From contig NZ_OY726395.1 in NCBI RefSeq assembly GCF_963378085.1, positions 4,216,001 through 4,280,000 on the forward strand: 64,000 bases of DNA, in the 5' to 3' direction. A program made the translations under genes and the position numbers. This document shows, one piece after another, positions 37,064-46,758 of this stretch (position 1 is the stretch's first letter; the number at the start of each line of letters is the position of its first letter). The notes below the pieces were generated by a model that was given only the letters and a program-made list of their open reading frames with translations, was not told the origin of the DNA and ran no database searches. The stretch is from Mycolicibacterium sp. MU0050 (lineage in GTDB: Bacteria; Actinomycetota; Actinomycetes; Mycobacteriales; Mycobacteriaceae).

Positions 37064-37345
37064 ACTCACCGAGACAGCCGATTGCACCCCTCCGGCCGGC
37101 ATCACTTCGACCTCACGAGCGTATGGGCGTGTCGCCGCGATGGTCCTCGTGACCTGCGCAACGCGCTTCCGCCGTACAGTCTCCGATTCGGGCTCGACCC
37201 GGTGCTCCGCTGAATCGTCCTCCGCCCCAATCGGCGTCCTCCTCTACTCGATACTCGGACACGGTTAAACCCGAGCCTCATCAGGCATCCTCACTCACCG
37301 CTGAGTTCGGCTTGACGCTCTTCAACCCGCACAAGGTCTTTCCCG
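37064..37345. other. Intergenic stretch between IS21 and the mce operon end
   Basis: I see no gene, stem-loop or repeat of note in these 282 bp. It does not match the missing half of the neighbouring IS256 copy. No clear terminator for the mce operon is visible here. Confidence 0.5.
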
Positions 37346-38200
37346 CTATCCGGACAGGTTGAAGTTCCCGTTCTGTCCATATACGGCAAGCGAGACTGCC
37401 AGTGTGATGAAGCTCGCCACGATGAGAGAAGTTCTGGTTGCACGCCCCACCGCCTCCCCTACTCCCACCGGTCCGCCCGAAGCGGTGAATCCGTAGTAGG
37501 TGTGCAGAAGCATGATGACGATTGCCATGAACAACGCCTGGAGGAATGCCCACAACAGGTCGACAGGGTTGAGGAAGGTCCTGAAGTAGTGGTCATAGAC
37601 ACCGGTGGACTGACCATAGGCGATCGTGATGCTCAGCCGCGTTCCGAAGACGGCCATGATGACCGCCACACAGAACAAGGGAACCACCACGATCAGGCCG
37701 GCGAAAATCCTGGTCGAAGCCAGGTAGGCGATGGACCGGATTCCCATGACCTCCAACGCATCAATCTCCTCGCTGATACGCATCGCCCCGAGTTGGGCCG
37801 TCGCACCGGCACCGATGGTCGCCGCAAGCCCGATGGCCGCCACAATCGGCGCCACCAGTCGGATGTTGACGAATGCAGAGATGAATCCCGAGAATGCCTC
37901 GACACCAATGCCACTCAACGAGCTGTAACCCTGGATCGCGATCACCGTGCCGCCGGCCAGCGTCAGGAATCCGATGACCACAGTGGCGCCTCCGATGAGC
38001 GCCAAGGCGCCACTGCCCAATCCCATCTGGGCTATCAACCGAACGACCTCGGCCCTGTAGCGGACCAACGCCTCACCCAGTGACCGGACCGCAATGAAGT
38101 AGAACTGCGCCTGATGACCGAGTTCTCTAAGGCTGAGCACAGCACGCTGTCCGATTGATCGCATCGCCGGAAACTGCCGGCTCGGGGCCTGGTGCTTCAT
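37346..38200 (-). CDS. yrbEB: YrbEB (MlaE-type) Mce permease
   Basis: This integral membrane permease has 284 residues and several hydrophobic segments (ALALIGGATVVIGFLTLAGGT; LVAPIVAAIGLAATIGAGATAQL; GLIVVVPLFCVAVIMAVF; FLQALFMAIVIMLLHTYYGF, each read as a separate stretch). The EEIDALEVMGI loop is the conserved MlaE motif that contacts an Mla/Mkl-type ATPase in the cytoplasm. It ends the mce operon. In canonical operons yrbEA and yrbEB come first; here they come last. ATG 38200 overlaps the yrbEA stop (ATGA). It should form the inner-membrane channel with YrbEA. Confidence 0.95.
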   Translation of the reverse strand: MKHQAPSRQFPAMRSIGQRAVLSLRELGHQAQFYFIAVRSLGEALVRYRAEVVRLIAQMGLGSGALALIGGATVVIGFLTLAGGTVIAIQGYSSLSGIGVEAFSGFISAFVNIRLVAPIVAAIGLAATIGAGATAQLGAMRISEEIDALEVMGIRSIAYLASTRIFAGLIVVVPLFCVAVIMAVFGTRLSITIAYGQSTGVYDHYFRTFLNPVDLLWAFLQALFMAIVIMLLHTYYGFTASGGPVGVGEAVGRATRTSLIVASFITLAVSLAVYGQNGNFNLSG

Positions 38201-38961
38201 GAGCCCGCCTGCACGCTGACTCCGGTGAGGACCACGTTTATCAGGAACAGGGCCATGAACGCGAAGACGACGGTCTCGTTGACTGCATTCCCCACACCTT
38301 GGGGCCCACCCTGAACCGACATGCCCTTGTAGCAGGCGATGAGCGCCGCGGCCAGCCCGAACAACGCCGCCTTCACACTTGCGGTGACCACCTCAGGCAA
38401 TCCAAGGAGAAGTGTCAGGCCACCGGCGTAGGCGCCTGGTGTCACATCCTGGATGAAGACCGAGAACAGGAATCCTCCGGTCAAGCCGAACAGCGTGACA
38501 GCGGAATTGAGCAGAAGGGCGACCACTGTGGCGGCGATCATCCTCGGCACCACCAGGGCTGCAATGGGATCGATTCCCAACACCCGCAGTGCATCCAGCT
38601 CTTCACGAATGGTCCTGGCGCCCAGATCGGCGCACATGGCTGTGGCGGCAGCACCGGCGATGACGAGCACTGTGACCACCGGACCGGTCTGGGTGACCAC
38701 ACCGAGCGCCGCTCCGCTTCCCGAGTAGTCGGCTGCGCCGATCTCGGTCAGCAGAATGTTGATCACGAACACGGTGAGCACCGTGAATGGGATGGCCAGC
38801 ATCAGGGTCGGCCCGACTGACACCTTGGCCACGAACCATATCTGCAGTATCAATTCGCGCCAGGCGAATGGCCTTCGCGGAACCGCCAGGAACGCATCCA
38901 AACTCATGGCGAAGAACGCTCCCACCGCGTTGAGCGGCCTCTTCACTGCTACGGCCTTCAC
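38197..38961 (-). CDS. yrbEA: YrbEA (MlaE-type) Mce permease
   Basis: This permease has 254 residues from the GTG at 38961, chosen because GGAG lies six bases upstream; a TTG 12 bp higher lacks a site. The MlaE motif is REELDALRVLGIDP in the cytoplasmic loop, between hydrophobic segments (VVTVLVIAGAAATAMCADLG; ATVVALLLNSAVTLFGLTGG). It starts 22 bp after the mceF stop, so it is in the same transcript. It will assemble with YrbEB and an ATPase (mkl/mceG), which is encoded elsewhere. Confidence 0.94.
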   Translation of the reverse strand: MKAVAVKRPLNAVGAFFAMSLDAFLAVPRRPFAWRELILQIWFVAKVSVGPTLMLAIPFTVLTVFVINILLTEIGAADYSGSGAALGVVTQTGPVVTVLVIAGAAATAMCADLGARTIREELDALRVLGIDPIAALVVPRMIAATVVALLLNSAVTLFGLTGGFLFSVFIQDVTPGAYAGGLTLLLGLPEVVTASVKAALFGLAAALIACYKGMSVQGGPQGVGNAVNETVVFAFMALFLINVVLTGVSVQAGS

Positions 38962-38983
38962 TGGCCACTCCAATCGCTGCTGT

Positions 38984-40429
38984 TCATCGCTCGCCGGCCT
39001 CAGGTGGCAGCAGCATCGACTGCCAACTGCGTTTCGGATCTTTCGTCTGCTCCAAGTCGCGTTGGTGGAGTACCTGCCCGTCCGGAGTCACATACATCCC
39101 GGTCGCGGGATCGTAGGGGGCGATCGCGATCGGATGGGCCTGCGCGGCCGGTGATGTGGCGAAGGGTTGTTCGGGAATGGCCTGGCCCGACAATGTTGCG
39201 TTCGGGTCCCCCTTCCAGTTCAGCCCGTCATTGAGCGGCACGTAATTCTCGTCGCTCTCGCACATCTCCACCGTGGGTGCCCTCTTCCCTGGCCGTGTCA
39301 CGCACGGCAGGTTGCGCGCTCCGCGCACATTGAACTGCGAGTCCTGCGGCACTCGGCAATACAGGTGTCCGGTGGGTCGGTCGGGGTAATCCTCCAAAGC
39401 CGGTGAACGTCGCTGCTGGGCCGGAAGGAACCCGGTTGAACACACCGGCGGCAGATTGAAGTTCAGGTTGAAGCTCAGGAACGATCCGTTATAGGCCTGC
39501 TTCGAGAAGCGATTGGCAACCGCGATCGCCTGTACCGCCGCGACTCCCTGGGGAAGTAGCACCAATATCTGTTCCAGGGCTGGCCGATAGGTGACCATCA
39601 CCGGCGCGACACCCGCGAGGTTGGCCGCAAGGATCGGCACAGTCATCTGGAGACTGTCGAACAGCTCCCGGACCTTGTCGCCACCGGCGGCGGCATCGCG
39701 CACAATGCCTTGGACGTCCGCGTCCCGATCGCGTAACTGGCCGCTGATGTCGGCCAGGCGCCGGGCCCATTGCCGCAGAGAGTCCGACGTCTCGGTCTGC
39801 GTGTTCAGCAGCGGTGCGATGTTGTCGGTGACGTTCAGCAGCTCGGGGAGACTCTTGTCGGCATCCGCAGCCAGCGAGGTGGTGCCTTTGATCAATCGAC
39901 TGATGTCCGGGCCCAAACCATTGAAAGCGATGTAGCTCTCGTCCACCAGGTTCCGGAGATTGTCACCGGGGATGGCCTTCAATCCCCGATTGGTCGCGTC
40001 GAGCAGATCGTTGATGTCGACTGGCGTCGTGGTCCTGTCAGCGGGTACGCGATCCCCGTCGCGAAGCGGCGGCGCGTCCGCTGTGCGCGGGGACAACGCG
40101 ACATACTGCTCACCGACTGCCGAGACACTGTGCACCTCTGCCACCAGGTCTGAGGGAATCTGGATGTCGGACCGCAGCGACAGAACCGCCTCGACATTGT
40201 CGGGGGTGAGATTCACGGCCCTTACCTCGCCGACCTCTGTTCCCCGGTAGGTCACGTTCGCGCGTTCGTACAGTCCAGCCGCCGCGGGCAGTTCGACGGT
40301 GACGGTGTATCGCCCGAGCCCCACCAGACTAGGCAGTCTGACGAGTCCGAAGAGCATGACCGCCACGGCAGTGGCGGTGACTGCGAGGAGAACCAGGAGC
40401 TGGATACGGGTGTTCCGGGACAAGCGCAC
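38984..40429 (-). CDS. mceF: MceF, Mce-family substrate-binding protein
   Basis: This MlaD/Mce protein of 481 residues starts at GTG 40429, after GGGGGATC. An N-terminal membrane anchor (LLVLLAVTATAVAVMLFGLV) is followed by the MCE domain (YTVTVELPAAAGLYERANVTYRGTEVGEVRAV, seen as YTVTVELPAAAGLY and RGTEVGEVRAV). A helical region and a Pro-rich tail follow. As the F member it forms the far end of the hexameric Mce tube or needle that carries lipids across the periplasm. Its gene follows mceE by one base and is followed by yrbEA. Confidence 0.92.
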   Translation of the reverse strand: MRLSRNTRIQLLVLLAVTATAVAVMLFGLVRLPSLVGLGRYTVTVELPAAAGLYERANVTYRGTEVGEVRAVNLTPDNVEAVLSLRSDIQIPSDLVAEVHSVSAVGEQYVALSPRTADAPPLRDGDRVPADRTTTPVDINDLLDATNRGLKAIPGDNLRNLVDESYIAFNGLGPDISRLIKGTTSLAADADKSLPELLNVTDNIAPLLNTQTETSDSLRQWARRLADISGQLRDRDADVQGIVRDAAAGGDKVRELFDSLQMTVPILAANLAGVAPVMVTYRPALEQILVLLPQGVAAVQAIAVANRFSKQAYNGSFLSFNLNFNLPPVCSTGFLPAQQRRSPALEDYPDRPTGHLYCRVPQDSQFNVRGARNLPCVTRPGKRAPTVEMCESDENYVPLNDGLNWKGDPNATLSGQAIPEQPFATSPAAQAHPIAIAPYDPATGMYVTPDGQVLHQRDLEQTKDPKRSWQSMLLPPEAGER

Positions 40430-40430
40430 G

Positions 40431-41567
40431 TCAGGATCCCCCGTCGAAATGGTAGGGAGCAACCAACGGATTACCCGCGGTATAGGGACTGGGAAGCTGA
40501 CCGATGGTGCGTCCCCACTGAATCTCGAGCTCCGTCAGATTTCCCTCCCATCGAGTTCCAGTGAACAGCGACGAGTCGAGGCGGCTGAGGGTGAGGTCGA
40601 TGATCGCGGTGAGATTGGCGTAGTCGCCCCGCACCCACTTCTCCAGGGTGTTCTTGGGGTAGGGGAAGGTGGAGAAGAAATCCATCGACCTGGTGAGCGC
40701 CGGACCGCTGTCGGCCAGGGACTGCAGAACCGGACCGATATCCTGCAACTCCTTGACGAGAGCATCCTTGGTCTGCAGCGTCGCGTCAGCAGCCAGCGCG
40801 CTGAACCTCCCGAACCGCTCCCATGCCTCGACAAGGGTTGCCCGCTCATCGCGTAGGACACTCAGAGCCTCGGGGATTGTCTCAATCGCTCTGTCCAACA
40901 CGGGCTTCTGCGTGGCGAATTGACTCACCACATGGTTGAGGCTGTCGGTGGCGTCGATGATGTCGGCGGTCTGACTGCTGAGGTGCCCCAGGAAAGTGTC
41001 AAGCTGGTTGACCAGTGTCCTGATCTCGGACTCCCTGCCAGCGAATGCCGTGGCGAGGGTCTCGGTGATCTCCTGGATCTGCCCGATCCCACCGCCGTTG
41101 AGCAACATCGACAGCGCAGCCAGCGTCTGCTCGGTGGTCGGGTACGCGCTCGACGAGCGAAGCGGAATGAACCCCTTGTCGCGAAGTCGGCCTTCCGGGA
41201 CTTCCCCGACCGGAGGCGCCAACTCGATGTGTTTGGACCCGAGCAAGCTGGTCTGCCCCAATGTCGCCGTGACGTTCGCCGGCAACTCGACGTCTCCGTT
41301 GAGGACCATCGTCACCATCGCGTCCCAGCCCGCAAGTTCGATCTTCGTGACTGTTCCAACCGTGACGTCTCCGACGCGCACCCGCGAATTTCGTTGCAGA
41401 TTATCGACATCGGGCATCTCAGCTCTGATGACGTAAGCGTCTGCGCCTCCGCCCTCGGTTCCCGGCAATGGCAATGAGTTCGGACCCTGCCATTGGGCGC
41501 ATCCCGACACTGCAGTAACGGCCAGAACCGCCACCGCCGCTGCGAAGCCCCGCTGAAATCCCATCAT
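40431..41567 (-). CDS. mceE: MceE lipoprotein
   Basis: The E member is a lipoprotein in mycobacterial mce operons, and here the lipobox VSGC follows a hydrophobic signal (GFAAAVAVLAVTAV), with Cys23 as the modified residue. The MCE domain (YVIRAEMPDVDNLQRNSRVRVGDVTVGTVTKIEL, seen as DNLQRNSRVRVGDVTVGTV) and the helical region follow, with total length 378. ATG 41567 overlaps the mceD stop (ATGA). It is anchored to the outer face of the inner membrane and helps form the transport tube. Confidence 0.94.
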   Translation of the reverse strand: MMGFQRGFAAAVAVLAVTAVSGCAQWQGPNSLPLPGTEGGGADAYVIRAEMPDVDNLQRNSRVRVGDVTVGTVTKIELAGWDAMVTMVLNGDVELPANVTATLGQTSLLGSKHIELAPPVGEVPEGRLRDKGFIPLRSSSAYPTTEQTLAALSMLLNGGGIGQIQEITETLATAFAGRESEIRTLVNQLDTFLGHLSSQTADIIDATDSLNHVVSQFATQKPVLDRAIETIPEALSVLRDERATLVEAWERFGRFSALAADATLQTKDALVKELQDIGPVLQSLADSGPALTRSMDFFSTFPYPKNTLEKWVRGDYANLTAIIDLTLSRLDSSLFTGTRWEGNLTELEIQWGRTIGQLPSPYTAGNPLVAPYHFDGGS

Positions 41568-42913
41568 GGCTGCCCCTGGTCGACGGTCATGAGCCCCCGT
41601 AACCCCTCAGCGGGGTCAACCTGCTGCACCTCGGCAGCCAGTGGCGGTATCGCCGCACCGTCCGATGGTGCGCCGGCAGTCGAGATGGGCTCACCGGTGG
41701 ACGATGGACGGCTGCCTTCATCGGATATCGGTCCCGCCGGCGGAACGTAGTCCGGTCGCAGCCAGTCCTCCGAGTACCCAATCTCATTGGGACGCGCTGC
41801 TGCACCGACGACCGGGTTCACACCGAAGGGCAGAAAATTGTACTGCCGGTTCCTGACTATCGGTGCCAGATACTGCGCGCACAGCTTGGCCGACTGCTCC
41901 GCCCCGAGCTGTGATGCCGCCTGAATCGCGCCGCACAGGAAGGATACTGGGTTGGCGAAGTTGGTCACTGCCAAGGCACCGCTGAGTGTCGCCTGCGCCG
42001 GCTGGTAGATGTTGAGGAAGTTCTGGAACGCCGTCGGCGCTACGTGCAACGTCTGTTTGATGTCGTCGAGGCTGTCGTTGAGCGCCGTGGTGATCGAAGC
42101 CAGCCTCTCCGTGGTGATGCCGAGCGCCTCCTTGTTGTCGGTGACGAAGGAACGTACGTCACCGATCACGGCGTTCAGGTTGGCGATGGCATCCGCCACC
42201 TCGTTCGGTTCGTCTGACAGCAGCCCGGTCACCGCGGCGAGATTCACGTTCAGCTGGCGAATGACGTCGTGGCTCGACTGCAGCGCGGACACGAAAATCG
42301 ACAGGCTCTTGACGGTGTCGAAGATGTCGGAACTGTGGTCACCCAGAGCCGAGAACGCTTGTCCAAGTTTGGTCAGCGCGTCCCGGACACTGGCGCCCTG
42401 GCCGCGCATGTTGTCCGCCGCAGTGTTGACGAACTCGCCCAGCGTGCTCACCCCTCCCGGTGAGGTGGGCTGGAGCGTCGCGGTGAGCTTCTGCAACTGC
42501 GCGCGCAGTTCGTCATACTCGATCGGCACCGCGGTTCGCTGCTCCGGGATCACCGAGCCCGTGGCCAACTTTGGTCCGCCCCCATAGACAGGCGTCAACT
42601 CGATCGCCCGGACTGCGACCAGCGACGGCGAAATGATCATCGCATTCACATCGGCCGGCACCGGATATCGTCCGTCCACCCAGAAGGTGATCTTCGCCCC
42701 ACCGGGTTGAGGCTCAATACGATCGATCGTTCCGACCGGCATCCCCAGGACCCGGACATCGTCTCCGACGAAGATACCGTTGCTGTTGGCGAAGTAGCCG
42801 GTCACCCACGTGCGGTTCCGGTTCGGCGCCATACCGACAAACAGCACACCCGCTGCGAGGACCACAGTCATGAAAAGGCCGAGTCCGACCTTGAAGACAC
42901 CGGTTCGCATCAT
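41564..42913 (-). CDS. mceD: MceD, Mce-family protein
   Basis: This Mce protein has 449 residues. The N-terminal anchor is LGLFMTVVLAAGVLFVGMA, followed by the MCE domain (VTGYFANSNGIFVGDDVRVLGMPVGTIDRI, seen as NGIFVGDDVRVLGMPVG). The helical region carries repeated amphipathic turns, and the C-terminus is Pro/Ser-rich. Its start overlaps mceC's stop and its stop overlaps mceE's start (ATGA in both cases), so the genes are tightly coupled. Confidence 0.93.
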   Translation of the reverse strand: MMRTGVFKVGLGLFMTVVLAAGVLFVGMAPNRNRTWVTGYFANSNGIFVGDDVRVLGMPVGTIDRIEPQPGGAKITFWVDGRYPVPADVNAMIISPSLVAVRAIELTPVYGGGPKLATGSVIPEQRTAVPIEYDELRAQLQKLTATLQPTSPGGVSTLGEFVNTAADNMRGQGASVRDALTKLGQAFSALGDHSSDIFDTVKSLSIFVSALQSSHDVIRQLNVNLAAVTGLLSDEPNEVADAIANLNAVIGDVRSFVTDNKEALGITTERLASITTALNDSLDDIKQTLHVAPTAFQNFLNIYQPAQATLSGALAVTNFANPVSFLCGAIQAASQLGAEQSAKLCAQYLAPIVRNRQYNFLPFGVNPVVGAAARPNEIGYSEDWLRPDYVPPAGPISDEGSRPSSTGEPISTAGAPSDGAAIPPLAAEVQQVDPAEGLRGLMTVDQGQP

Positions 42914-44235
42914 TGTCCACTTCCTGGGGTAGTCGGTTCCGTTCGCAGCGTCACGCCACCCCCGGCGTCCGTGGAATCCGACGCCGGCGACTGTGACGAA
43001 TCCCCCACATCGGCCGCCGGCGGTCCCGGTGGCGGGCCCCCGGACTCTGGCGCCGGCAGCAGCTCGCGGTAGGGGTAGCGCGGATCGTCCGGGTTCCCGG
43101 TGATGGCGTCGGGCAGATTCAGACGGGGCGGTCCCCCCTGACCCGTCCGGGGGAAGGGCACCGGCAACGCCGGGGTTGCCGGTTGACCGATCTGCGGATC
43201 GACCAACTCCGAAGGAAGACGTGTCGCAGGATCTAGACCGAGATCCGAGAATGCGGCGTCAACAAACGGTTGGATGAACTGCCCAGGCAGAAGGTTCACC
43301 AAGTAGGCCTTGAAGAACGGGCCCGAGGACACCGACTCTCCCAGCGACATCGCATACGCATTGAGCTTCTTGATCGATTGCTGCACTTCAACTTTTCGAT
43401 TGTCGACGATTGTCAGCACGCCGTTGAGCTTCTCCAGCGCCGGCCGCAGCGTTTGCCGATTGTCACCGATGAATCCCTTGATCTGCTGTGTCAGCTCAGC
43501 AATGTCCACCGAAATATGGTCGAGCGCGTTTGCCTCCGTGATCAACTGGGCCAGGAGCGCATTCGTGTCGTCGACGAGTCGGACGATCTGATCACTGTGT
43601 TCCGCAAGCACGCCGGTGGCCTTGCGCGCGTTGGCAAGAAGACCACGAAGCTCGGAATCACGCCGGTCAAGCGCGTCGGCGAATCGGGCGACGTTCGTCA
43701 ATGCCGATTTCAACGCGGGCGGCGTGTCTTTGAATGTCTCGGAGAGGACAGCAAGGGACGCGGACAACTGCTGTGTATCGAGGCCGCTGACCGCCGATGC
43801 CACATCACCCAGCGCATCCGGCAACTGGTAGGCAGAGGTGGTGCGATCGAGGGGAATCGTTTCTCCCTGCACCCCCTCCCCCCGCGGGATCACCTCGAGA
43901 TACTTCGCACCCAACAGACTCTTCGTCTTGATCGCGGCTTCGCTGCGATCTCCCAGTCTGATGCCGCTCTGCACGTCAAAGGTGATCAGGACCCGGGGGC
44001 CGTCCAGCCTCATGCTCTTCACTCGGCCAACCTGCACCCCCGACACCTCAACCGCTGCACCATTCACCAGCCCGCTGGCATTGGCGAAATACGCTGAGTA
44101 GTTATTGGTCTCGTTGAGTACGGGTAGGGATTGGTAATTGAGCGCAGCAATTGCCAACGCCGCGCTGAGGCCAAGCCCTGCGACACCGACCGCCATTGGA
44201 TTGCGTTCCGTGAACGACTTCACTTGGGAGTGCAC
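42910..44235 (-). CDS. mceC: MceC, Mce-family protein
   Basis: This Mce protein has 441 residues. The anchor (MAVGVAGLGLSAALAIAAL) and the MCE domain (YSAYFANASGLVNGAAVEVSGVQVGRVKSM, seen as ASGLVNGAAVEVSGVQVG) are clear, followed by the helical barrel region and a Pro-rich end (FPRTGQGGPPRL; GGPPPGPPAAD). GTG 44235 gives a 16-bp overlap with mceB; a GTG four codons later is an alternative. It is one of six subunits of the transport tube. Confidence 0.93.
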   Translation of the reverse strand: MHSQVKSFTERNPMAVGVAGLGLSAALAIAALNYQSLPVLNETNNYSAYFANASGLVNGAAVEVSGVQVGRVKSMRLDGPRVLITFDVQSGIRLGDRSEAAIKTKSLLGAKYLEVIPRGEGVQGETIPLDRTTSAYQLPDALGDVASAVSGLDTQQLSASLAVLSETFKDTPPALKSALTNVARFADALDRRDSELRGLLANARKATGVLAEHSDQIVRLVDDTNALLAQLITEANALDHISVDIAELTQQIKGFIGDNRQTLRPALEKLNGVLTIVDNRKVEVQQSIKKLNAYAMSLGESVSSGPFFKAYLVNLLPGQFIQPFVDAAFSDLGLDPATRLPSELVDPQIGQPATPALPVPFPRTGQGGPPRLNLPDAITGNPDDPRYPYRELLPAPESGGPPPGPPAADVGDSSQSPASDSTDAGGGVTLRTEPTTPGSGQ

Positions 44236-45248
44236 CTTCCCGTGGTCTGGCCAGCCAACTTCACATAGACGGGTTGGCCGCCCTTGCCGTTGACTTTCAA
44301 GAGCAGGTCGCAGAGATAGAAGGAGAAGAAGTCTCCGTAGAGACCCTGCCGGGACAGCATCTGATAGGCGTCAGGCAACGTCTTGAGCAGATTATCGAAG
44401 TACTCATGGTCGGCCACCACAAGAGCGGATGTGCGGTCGGTCTCCTGAACGACTTTGGTGACCGGTGGACGGCCTTGACGCAACAGATCCGTGATTGCGC
44501 CGAACGCCACATCCGAACTCGAAACCGCGGCCGACAGTTCCTGTCGATGGTCCGACAATGTCGAAACCAGTTCCGACAACGATTCGATGGCTTTGGCGAA
44601 CTGGGTGCTCTGATCACCGAGCGAACCGAGCACTGTGTTCAGATTGGTGACCACATCCCCGATCAACTGATCGCGGTCGGCCAACGCGGAGGTCAGAGAC
44701 GCAACCCTGTTGAGGAACGAGCCCACGGTGTCGGCTTGCCCCTCGAACGCCTTGATCAGTTCGCCGGTCAACTCGTTGGTCTGCTCCGGATCGAGGGCGC
44801 GGAACAGGGGGCGAAACCCGCCGATCAACGCGTCGAGATCCAGCGCTGGCGACGTGTTGGCCACAGCGATCACACCACCGGGCTTGATCGTTGGTGTTCC
44901 GCCAGCACCCTCCTCCAATGCAAGGAACCTCCCCCCGATGAGATCGTCGTAGCGGATCACCGCACGAGTGCCCTCGGTGAGGACCACGACAGGCCTGGCC
45001 GTGAACTCGACCCTCACCGTGGTGTCGGGTTGGACAACAACTGATTTCACCTTGCCCACTTCCACACCCGCCACGCGGACGAACTGATTCGCCTTCAGCC
45101 CACTCGCGTTGGTGAACACGGCAGCGTAGGTGTTCTCCTTCTGGAAACGAAACTGCCCGAACACCGCGTACAGGCCGAACGTCAGGAACGAGCAGATCAC
45201 GAGGAAGGTCGTGACCCTCCATACGACGCCGATCATGTTGCCCCTCAT
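44220..45248 (-). CDS. mceB: MceB, Mce-family protein
   Basis: The B member is the shortest here (342 residues), as is usual. The anchor (VVWRVTTFLVICSFLTFGLY) and MCE domain (YAAVFTNASGLKANQFVRVAGVEVGKVKSV, seen as NASGLKANQFVRVAGVEVGKV) are present, and the end carries the conserved YLCDLLLKVNGKGG with a paired Cys at RCTPK. The next gene, mceC, overlaps its end. It is part of the hexameric lipid-transport complex. Confidence 0.94.
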   Translation of the reverse strand: MRGNMIGVVWRVTTFLVICSFLTFGLYAVFGQFRFQKENTYAAVFTNASGLKANQFVRVAGVEVGKVKSVVVQPDTTVRVEFTARPVVVLTEGTRAVIRYDDLIGGRFLALEEGAGGTPTIKPGGVIAVANTSPALDLDALIGGFRPLFRALDPEQTNELTGELIKAFEGQADTVGSFLNRVASLTSALADRDQLIGDVVTNLNTVLGSLGDQSTQFAKAIESLSELVSTLSDHRQELSAAVSSSDVAFGAITDLLRQGRPPVTKVVQETDRTSALVVADHEYFDNLLKTLPDAYQMLSRQGLYGDFFSFYLCDLLLKVNGKGGQPVYVKLAGQTTGRCTPK

Positions 45249-45297
45249 GGACGCTGCCTCTTTCTCTTGCTTCGCATGTCACCATCACCGCCGCGCA

Positions 45298-46758
45298 TCA
45301 CGGGGTCGGCATCGCAGGTGTCGGCAACGGCGGCGCGGGTGTCGGCTGCTGTTGCATGGGGTTCTCCACCACGAATGGTTCCGATCCAGGGGTCGGACCC
45401 TGCTCTCGCGGCGCACCCGGAGGCGGGGCCGGCGGAAGACCGGGATACAAGGGCGTACCGTCGGGGGCGTACAGCGGCGCCCCGAATGGTGCAACTCCCT
45501 GAGGCCCGGGAGCCGGCCCACCGAAGTTACGGACACTGGCCGGGTCCGGCGCACCGCGAGTCACCGGGAAGTAGTTGGCGAATCCAGGGAACGCGATGCC
45601 AGGATTAGGCCGGACATCCATCCCGGTTCCCCAGCCTGTGTTCGTCACCAGATACTGGACTGGGAACTTCTTCGACACATCCGGCAACGATCCGCACCCA
45701 GGCTTGCCGCCCGGACCTCCCTTGGCGCCGACGACCGGCAGATGATCCGGGTATCGGTACTGGTCGTCACCCAACAGCAACGCGACATCCAAGATCGTCG
45801 ACCTGCCGTCGCGGCCACCGTTGGCGTCCGCCCACCCGTATCCGCCTTGGCTCTGTGGGTCGAGCAGCAGCTTCGCTCCGACAAGTGTGCAGGTCAGCTG
45901 AGGGTTGTACTTCATCAGCAGCTGCGTTGTCGGCTCGAGTGAGTTGATGCCCTTGATCAGGTCGCCGCTACTCGACTCGAGCAGACTCGTGCCGCTGATC
46001 GAGAGCCCGGAGACGCTGACGAGAAGTCGGTCCAGATCTGAGGCGTGAGCGGCGATGGTGGAGCCCGTCACACTCGCGGCGTCGAGCACTTCGATGATCT
46101 CCTGGGCCACTGAGCCGTATGCGTCACTCACGTCCTTGACTGCCCGCCAGTTGCGCCGGAACACCTCGTCGCGGGTATTCAGCTCCGCCAGCACCTGGTT
46201 GGCACTCGCGGTCGCATCGCGAATAGCCGAACCCTTACCGCGCAAGCCTTCTGCGACCGCGGAGAGCACCGCGTTGAGCTTGGTCGGCTCGATCCGGCCG
46301 AGAAGCTCGGTCAGGTTCTGAAAGACGGTGTTGACCTCGGTGCTGACATTCTGGGACGTCAAGACAGCGCCAGCGGCGAGTCTGGCCGTACTGGGGTCTG
46401 GTGGCGGCAAGAGATCCACGAACTTGGCGCCGAATGCCGTCGTAGCCCGTATCCGGGCCTGCACGTTGGCCGGAATGTTCTTGACCTGCTTCGGGTCCAG
46501 TTCCAGCGCAAGACTCACCGAGTCTGGTCCCTCGTGAATCTCAGCCACGCGTCCGACGACGACTCCGCGCATCTTCACCTTGCCGCCGGACTCCATGACC
46601 AGGCCCGCCCGGTCGGACAACAAGGTGACCGAAAGGTAGGAGCGGAATGTTCCGGCGAACAGTGTGACGGTCAGGATGATCACCAAACCGACGACCGCCA
46701 GCAGGCCGAGTCCCCACCAGGCCGGATGATCCCTGCGTCCATCGCCGACCGAGATCAT
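45298..46758 (-). CDS. mceA: MceA, Mce-family protein
   Basis: This first gene of the operon encodes 486 residues from ATG 46758. A membrane anchor (WWGLGLLAVVGLVIILTVTLF) precedes the MCE domain (SYLSVTLLSDRAGLVMESGGKVKMRGVVVGRV, seen as DRAGLVMESGGKVKMRGVVVG). The MESG segment and MRGVVVGRVAEI are typical of MceA. The C-terminus is Pro-rich (PGLPPAPPPGAP), as in many A and D members. An open frame continues upstream without support. The operon lacks the yrbE genes before mceA. Substrates of Mce systems include sterols and fatty acids; the substrate here is unknown. Confidence 0.93.
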   Translation of the reverse strand: MISVGDGRRDHPAWWGLGLLAVVGLVIILTVTLFAGTFRSYLSVTLLSDRAGLVMESGGKVKMRGVVVGRVAEIHEGPDSVSLALELDPKQVKNIPANVQARIRATTAFGAKFVDLLPPPDPSTARLAAGAVLTSQNVSTEVNTVFQNLTELLGRIEPTKLNAVLSAVAEGLRGKGSAIRDATASANQVLAELNTRDEVFRRNWRAVKDVSDAYGSVAQEIIEVLDAASVTGSTIAAHASDLDRLLVSVSGLSISGTSLLESSSGDLIKGINSLEPTTQLLMKYNPQLTCTLVGAKLLLDPQSQGGYGWADANGGRDGRSTILDVALLLGDDQYRYPDHLPVVGAKGGPGGKPGCGSLPDVSKKFPVQYLVTNTGWGTGMDVRPNPGIAFPGFANYFPVTRGAPDPASVRNFGGPAPGPQGVAPFGAPLYAPDGTPLYPGLPPAPPPGAPREQGPTPGSEPFVVENPMQQQPTPAPPLPTPAMPTP

